From Poriferisodalis sp963663635 (GTDB lineage Bacteria; Actinomycetota; Acidimicrobiia; Acidimicrobiales; Poriferisodalaceae): DNA of 64,000 bases. The notes below the pieces were generated by a model. The model did not search any database. It was not told where the DNA came from and was given only the letters and a program-made list of their open reading frames with translations. Below are positions 60,772-64,000 of this stretch, in pieces. The DNA lies in contig CAXXMY010000011.1 in assembly GCA_963663635.2 (NCBI GenBank), positions 1 through 64,000 of the forward strand, written 5' to 3'. The position numbers and the translations under genes are program-made. Position 1 is the first letter of the stretch. Every line of letters starts with the position of its first letter.

Positions 60772-60845
60772 GCGCTCGCCGCGATCAACCGAGATCAGGA
60801 CGCCGGCATCGAGGATCACAGGCCGTAGCGCTTCGCAATCGCATT
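60772..60845 (-). pseudogene. RHH/PIN junction fragment, copy 3
   Basis: Minus-strand sequence reads AIAKRYGL, TGA (antitoxin end), overlapped by GTG ATC (toxin start) and VILDAGVLISVDRGERG, then diverges. It shows the original GTGA junction of the antitoxin/PIN module. Everything else of both genes is gone. Confidence 0.6.
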
Positions 60846-60996
60846 GGCCAGCGCTGCTCGCCGCCGCATCGCCCATCGGCCGTCAGCGCGCGATGTCCCA
60901 CTCAGGCAATTCAGCGACAGGTGCCTTGAGCGGGTTCGAGCAGGTGTTGGGTGCGCACCCAGTTGCAGCAGCACTCCCGAAGTCGAGAGCTCTGTG

Positions 60997-61422
60997 CTAC
61001 TGATGACCCGCCTCGCTCGGAAATCCGGCGCGAAATGCGAGCACTGATTCTTTGATGTCCTCAGTCATGAGATCGACAACGACCTGATACCGGCCCGCCG
61101 CTGGCAGCTCTACGCCCCGAAAATCGATGGCGAATGGGAGCATCAGCACCTCCCCAGGGTCATTCCCTTCTGGTGGAACATCGACTTGGAAGCCCCCCGA
61201 CGACTCTGCAAGACGTTTGCCGTCGCTGTCTTCGACCCGAATTCGAATTTCGCGAGGCAAAGCGGCTTCCGCCGGTGCGACCTCGATGACGAGGGCCAGC
61301 ATGAGCCCCATGGGGGCCGGGTACTGAGGTCTCCACACCCGCGTGATGCCTGCCGAAGCGACGGTCAGCAGACTCTCCCGAACCTGCGCGAAATCACACA
61401 GTGCAGCGACGCAAATCTTCAT
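60997..61422 (-). CDS. DUF6941-like conserved protein
   Basis: A 141-residue protein from ATG 61422: MKICVAALCDFAQVRESLLTVASAGITRVWRPQYPAPMGLMLALVIEV. The WRP-PAP motif and a following beta-rich region (ELPREIRIRVEDSDGKRL; DFRGVELPAAGRYQVVVDL) fit the DUF6941 family of small single-domain proteins. No function is known. It lies in the toxin-rich region without an obvious partner. Confidence 0.6.
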   Translation of the reverse strand: MKICVAALCDFAQVRESLLTVASAGITRVWRPQYPAPMGLMLALVIEVAPAEAALPREIRIRVEDSDGKRLAESSGGFQVDVPPEGNDPGEVLMLPFAIDFRGVELPAAGRYQVVVDLMTEDIKESVLAFRAGFPSEAGHQ

Positions 61423-61568
61423 TCGCTACGCGAGGGCCGCCGCAGGTTGAAAGCCGACTCGAATTGCGTCCACGCCGAATGTGTTTGGACGCGACGTTTC
61501 GGAGAGGTGGACCGGGTCAGGGACAGCTATCGCTGGCGCAGACTCTGCGAGCCGCACCGAGAGCTGCT

Positions 61569-61982
61569 CTATGACGCCCTCGGCCTCGGCTCATTCGCGA
61601 ATGGAGTCGACCAAGTCAGAGAGCCGGTCCGCGCCGCCAGTGAAGCCGAGACCATCCTCGGCCCACCAGAGGGTTCCGCCATCGACGCTCTGGTACACCC
61701 GCACCACGTGCATCGGCCGCTCCTTGGACTCTGCGTCTGGTTCCATAGTAGGTCTGCGATCTCTTGATCCGCCAAGCGGGCACGCTCGCTCAGCATGTGC
61801 CGCAAGGCACGTGGAGGTACGTCGGCCCGGTCAAGGAATGCGAAGCCTATGAGGAGGCGATCGGGCGCGAGGAGCTTGCGATGCGACCCCTTCTGCCGCT
61901 CAATCTGGTAGCCGATTCGCTGCAGCAGGCGCAGTACCTCGCGGGCCTTGAGTGCCGGGAATTGCGCCGCCGGAATGTTCAT
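61569..61982 (-). CDS. HicA-like mRNA interferase, reading through its expected stop
   Basis: ATG 61982. The first about 80 residues are HicA-like: LKAREVLRLLQRIGYQIERQKGSHRKLLAPDRL (double-stranded RNA-binding fold with the catalytic His in GSH) and VPPRALRHMLSERARLADQEIADLL. HicA proteins end there; this frame continues about 57 residues in a shadow frame (WNQTQSPRSGRC...) across the HicB-like gene. A stop codon may have been lost. Activity cannot be judged. Confidence 0.6.
   Translation of the reverse strand: MNIPAAQFPALKAREVLRLLQRIGYQIERQKGSHRKLLAPDRLLIGFAFLDRADVPPRALRHMLSERARLADQEIADLLWNQTQSPRSGRCTWCGCTRASMAEPSGGPRMVSASLAARTGSLTWSTPFANEPRPRAS
61591..61746 (-). CDS. Short HicB-like antitoxin fragment
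   Basis: A 51-codon frame from ATG 61746: MHVVRVYQSVDGGTLWWAEDGLGFTGGADRLSDLVDSIRE. The VDGGTLWWAE pattern fits the HicB N-terminal partial RNase-H-like fold; the C-terminal DNA-binding domain is absent. It overlaps the HicA-like frame and would be its truncated partner. Confidence 0.5.
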   Translation of the reverse strand: MEPDAESKERPMHVVRVYQSVDGGTLWWAEDGLGFTGGADRLSDLVDSIRE

Positions 61983-62102
61983 GGCGGGGAAACGAGTGAC
62001 GGCACTACCTGGCGATAATTGATGTTTCGCCGTGCGCGGTTCCCAGTCGCAGGGCCAGCGGACGCGCTGGGATCGGCAACGTCTACGCGAGGGCGAAAGC
62101 GA

Positions 62103-62330
62103 TCAGAGGCCGCAACGCTTGGCCACGGCGGCGATTTCGTCCTCGCTGAGAGGTCCGTCCTCTTCATCCCACGCCTTCAAGAAAGCGTCGAAGGCCTCCT
62201 TGCGATCCAGATCAGCGGCGAGTCGACGCAGTGCTTCGCGCAACGTCTCCAGTCTGCCACCGAACTTGGGCGCGAACCGCTCGAGGAGCTGCCGATCCTC
62301 CTTCTTGAGCCGCACGGTCGCTTTCGCCAC
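62103..62330 (-). CDS. Ribbon-helix-helix antitoxin, copy 2, without toxin
   Basis: A 75-residue protein from GTG 62330: AKATVRLKKEDRQLLERFAPKFGGRLETLREALRRLA is the RHH fold; DRKEAFDAFLKAWDEEDGPLSEDEIAAVAKRCGL the tail, ending at the family's natural stop. It is about 60% identical by eye to copy 1. No PIN sequence follows. It may act as a free antitoxin or be inactive. Confidence 0.75.
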   Translation of the reverse strand: MAKATVRLKKEDRQLLERFAPKFGGRLETLREALRRLAADLDRKEAFDAFLKAWDEEDGPLSEDEIAAVAKRCGL

Positions 62331-62620
62331 GTAGCCGACTGTATTGGACGCTCGTTCGTCCAAGGAAGTGAATTCTCCGAGGAGCTGGGGAGCACGAGAC
62401 GTCGACACGCGAGCAGCGTCATTGGATGTCGGCGGCTACCACGCCAGGCTCGGCCTGTACCCAGCGTCGAGCGAATCGAAGCCTCGCTTGCGCTTTCGGG
62501 GTGCACGCAGAGCTTGCTGCGAACCGCTTGGCGGCTGGGTCGACAGCGGCGAGTCACTATTGCTCAATAAGGGCTCAGTTGTTCACGGCCAAATCCGAAA
62601 CTCGATTAATGTTTAGCAAA

Positions 62621-63697
62621 ATGAAATACTTCAACGTGACAGTGAAATATAATGATTTTGTGAAGTATTCAGACAAGGACATCGAACTGACGGCCGGGGC
62701 AGCATCGGGAGGCGGCGAACGCGCCGCCCGGGCGCTCATCGACGCACTGCCGCGAAGCGCCGAAGTGAAGATCATCCCCCGACGGACACGCTTGATCGTC
62801 AAGCTCGGAGGGCAACAGCTTGAAGTGGCATGGGTCGGAGAAGGACGGTTGCGCAACATCCACGAACTGCTGTCTCGCAGGCCGCTGCCCGACATCGTTG
62901 TGGGCCGCTGTCTGTCACCCGGCGCCAAGAGTGTGTTGTCCGACGTGGGCACCGGCTGGGTGGACGAGACCGGTGCCGCCGAGATCGCCGTCGGCTCGGT
63001 CATCGTGTCCCGCCCCGGCCGACCGTCGCAGCCCAAGCGGGTGAATCGATGGTCGCCGACGGCATTCTGCGTCGCCGAAGTACTGCTGTGCGGCACTGAC
63101 GCCACTGTCGCCGCAACCCACGCCGCGACCGGTCTCTCGTTTGGCAGCTGCGCTCATGCCTTGCGGTTCTTGGCCGATCTTGGCTTGCTCGAAGCCGACA
63201 CCGCCCGAGGCCGCAGTTCTGGGCGCCGCGTCACCGACCGGGACCGACTGCTTGATGCCTACGCGCAAGCAGCGGACGAGGCAGTACAGCGTCAGATCAG
63301 CGTCACGGTCGGCGTCGCATGGCAGGACGTCATCGAGGGGATCGTCGAGGCCGGCCGTGCTTGGGAGGAGGCTGGCATCTCGTGGGCCGCTACCGGCACC
63401 GCAGCCGCTGCAGTGATGGCTCCTGTGCTCACAGACGTGGGCAGAGCCGAGGTCTATGTCGACGCCAAGACAACTGTGGGCTTGGAAGCCGTGGCCGCCG
63501 TTTCGGAGTTGCGGGCCATGCCCGCCGGCCGTCTCACGCTCCGCCCGTTTCCGTCCAAGTGCACCAACACGCTCGCTCGCATGCACGAAGGATTGCGGAC
63601 TGCGCCATGGCCACGCGTCTACGCCGATTTGCGACGCGTCGGGGTGCGCGGCGAGGAGGCGGCCGAACATCTGAGGAGCAGCCTCGATGAATCCTGA
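62621..63697 (+). CDS. AbiEi-like antitoxin/regulator
   Basis: A 358-residue protein from ATG 62621. The first 40 codons are AT-rich, unlike the rest. Wing-helix-like segments: TGLSFGSCAHALRFLADLGLLEADTARGRSSGRRV. The C-terminal part (EEAGISWAATGTAAAAVMAPVLTDVGRAEVYVDA) resembles AbiEi-like proteins that repress and antagonise an AbiEii nucleotidyltransferase. An overlap of 11 nt with the next gene, itself nucleotidyltransferase-like, supports this. Function as antiphage toxin-antitoxin is inferred. Confidence 0.55.
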   Translation: MKYFNVTVKYNDFVKYSDKDIELTAGAASGGGERAARALIDALPRSAEVKIIPRRTRLIVKLGGQQLEVAWVGEGRLRNIHELLSRRPLPDIVVGRCLSPGAKSVLSDVGTGWVDETGAAEIAVGSVIVSRPGRPSQPKRVNRWSPTAFCVAEVLLCGTDATVAATHAATGLSFGSCAHALRFLADLGLLEADTARGRSSGRRVTDRDRLLDAYAQAADEAVQRQISVTVGVAWQDVIEGIVEAGRAWEEAGISWAATGTAAAAVMAPVLTDVGRAEVYVDAKTTVGLEAVAAVSELRAMPAGRLTLRPFPSKCTNTLARMHEGLRTAPWPRVYADLRRVGVRGEEAAEHLRSSLDES

Positions 63698-64000
63698 GCC
63701 GGATCGAAGCCGCGCAGCCCGTCAAGCTGCGGAGAGCGCACTGGTACGGGTTGTGCACGAGTACGGCCGAAGGCCTGAGTTTGTGGTGCTCGGCGGGCTC
63801 GTTCCCGAATTGTTGTGCAGCGCCAGCGATATGCGGCACGCGGGCACAACCGACATCGATGTCCAGGTCAATCTTGAAATCGCCAGCGACTCAGTGAACG
63901 CCGCAAGCCTTGAGCAGGCACTCATGGCCGCAGGATTGAGCTGGCCGAGCTCGCGACGAACTTCGCTGATCGAGGCGCCCAGGGCGCACGGGCGTACGCG
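63687..64000 (+). CDS. AbiEii-like nucleotidyltransferase, partial
   Basis: ATG 63687 opens a frame that leaves the window after 104 codons. FVVLGGLVPELLCSASDMRHAGTTDIDVQVNLE holds the GG...DxD pattern of DNA polymerase beta-like nucleotidyltransferases, as in AbiEii toxins. After about 63935 the frame (LSWPSSRRTSL) looks less natural than an alternative one (IELAELATNFADRG), so a frameshift near the edge is possible. The rest is not visible. Confidence 0.5.
   Translation, partial: MNPEPDRSRAARQAAESALVRVVHEYGRRPEFVVLGGLVPELLCSASDMRHAGTTDIDVQVNLEIASDSVNAASLEQALMAAGLSWPSSRRTSLIEAPRAHGRT

Overview
The window is high-GC DNA with many GTG starts, GTGA/ATGA stop-start overlaps and short intergenic gaps. 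Gene content points to an actinobacterium, probably of the class Acidimicrobiia (inference): an F420-type LLM oxidoreductase, DUF222/HNH endonucleases, CoA-transferase, acyl-CoA dehydrogenase and SDR catabolism, DUF3179 and YbaY-type lipoproteins. No rRNA, tRNA, CRISPR array or phage structural genes were seen.

Layout. 0-3 kb: an ATP-grasp/M20 peptidase fusion, open at the left edge, and a CorA transporter. 3-15 kb is an accessory, eroded region. It holds a RES toxin with a frameshifted antitoxin, a duplicated Xre/DUF1971 cassette, a frameshifted DUF2335 gene, a Kef-type antiporter, two 'mobile mystery protein A' regulators whose Fic partners (MmpB) have both been deleted internally, an insertion sequence, pseudogenes of an AhpD-like peroxidase and an alpha/beta hydrolase, and an HNH remnant fused in frame to a PPOX flavoprotein. 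A chain of three small inverted-repeat elements sharing CTAG boundaries follows. 15-21 kb: an SDR, then a carbohydrate locus of P-loop kinase, divergent LacI regulator and binding-protein/permease/permease genes. All three transport genes carry a frame disruption, and near-identical LacI-type operator sequences lie before lacI and before the transport genes. 21-29 kb: DUF3179 lipoprotein, FAD monooxygenase, HNH endonuclease, Nudix hydrolase, FMN reductase, alpha/beta hydrolase, VOC protein. 29-35 kb: a benzoate-CoA ligase and the box epoxidation pathway (boxC, boxB; no boxA here), with FxsA upstream. 35-48 kb: an ADP-ribosylglycohydrolase pseudogene, monooxygenase, cupin, amidase and flavodoxin-like genes, an 11-residue-repeat membrane protein, a CoA-transferase/acyl-CoA dehydrogenase pair, an enoyl-CoA hydratase, a membrane-anchored cupredoxin-like protein, an LLM oxidoreductase and an MFS transporter.

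48.9-55.7 kb on the minus strand is a compact, apparently co-transcribed catabolic cluster: SDR, mandelate-racemase-family enzyme (frameshifted), gamma-butyrobetaine-hydroxylase-like dioxygenase, SDR, an arylmalonate-decarboxylase-like protein lacking both family cysteines, and both subunits of aconitase X. I know of no described pathway with this combination.

56-64 kb is a second toxin-antitoxin-rich region. It has an intact PIN/Phd-type pair with a perfect 16-bp palindrome at its promoter, three differently damaged copies of one ribbon-helix-helix/PIN module, a PIN tail fragment, an orphan DarG-like macrodomain, a HicA/HicB-like pair with a short HicB, and an AbiE-like pair running off the right edge.

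Several frame disruptions are single-base changes in short homopolymers. Some may be sequence errors, so frameshifted genes are marked as pseudogenes with that caveat. Large internal deletions (MmpB twice, peroxidase, hydrolase, ADP-ribosylglycohydrolase) are unlikely to be base-call errors. Everything here was read by eye from sequence; no database search was run.
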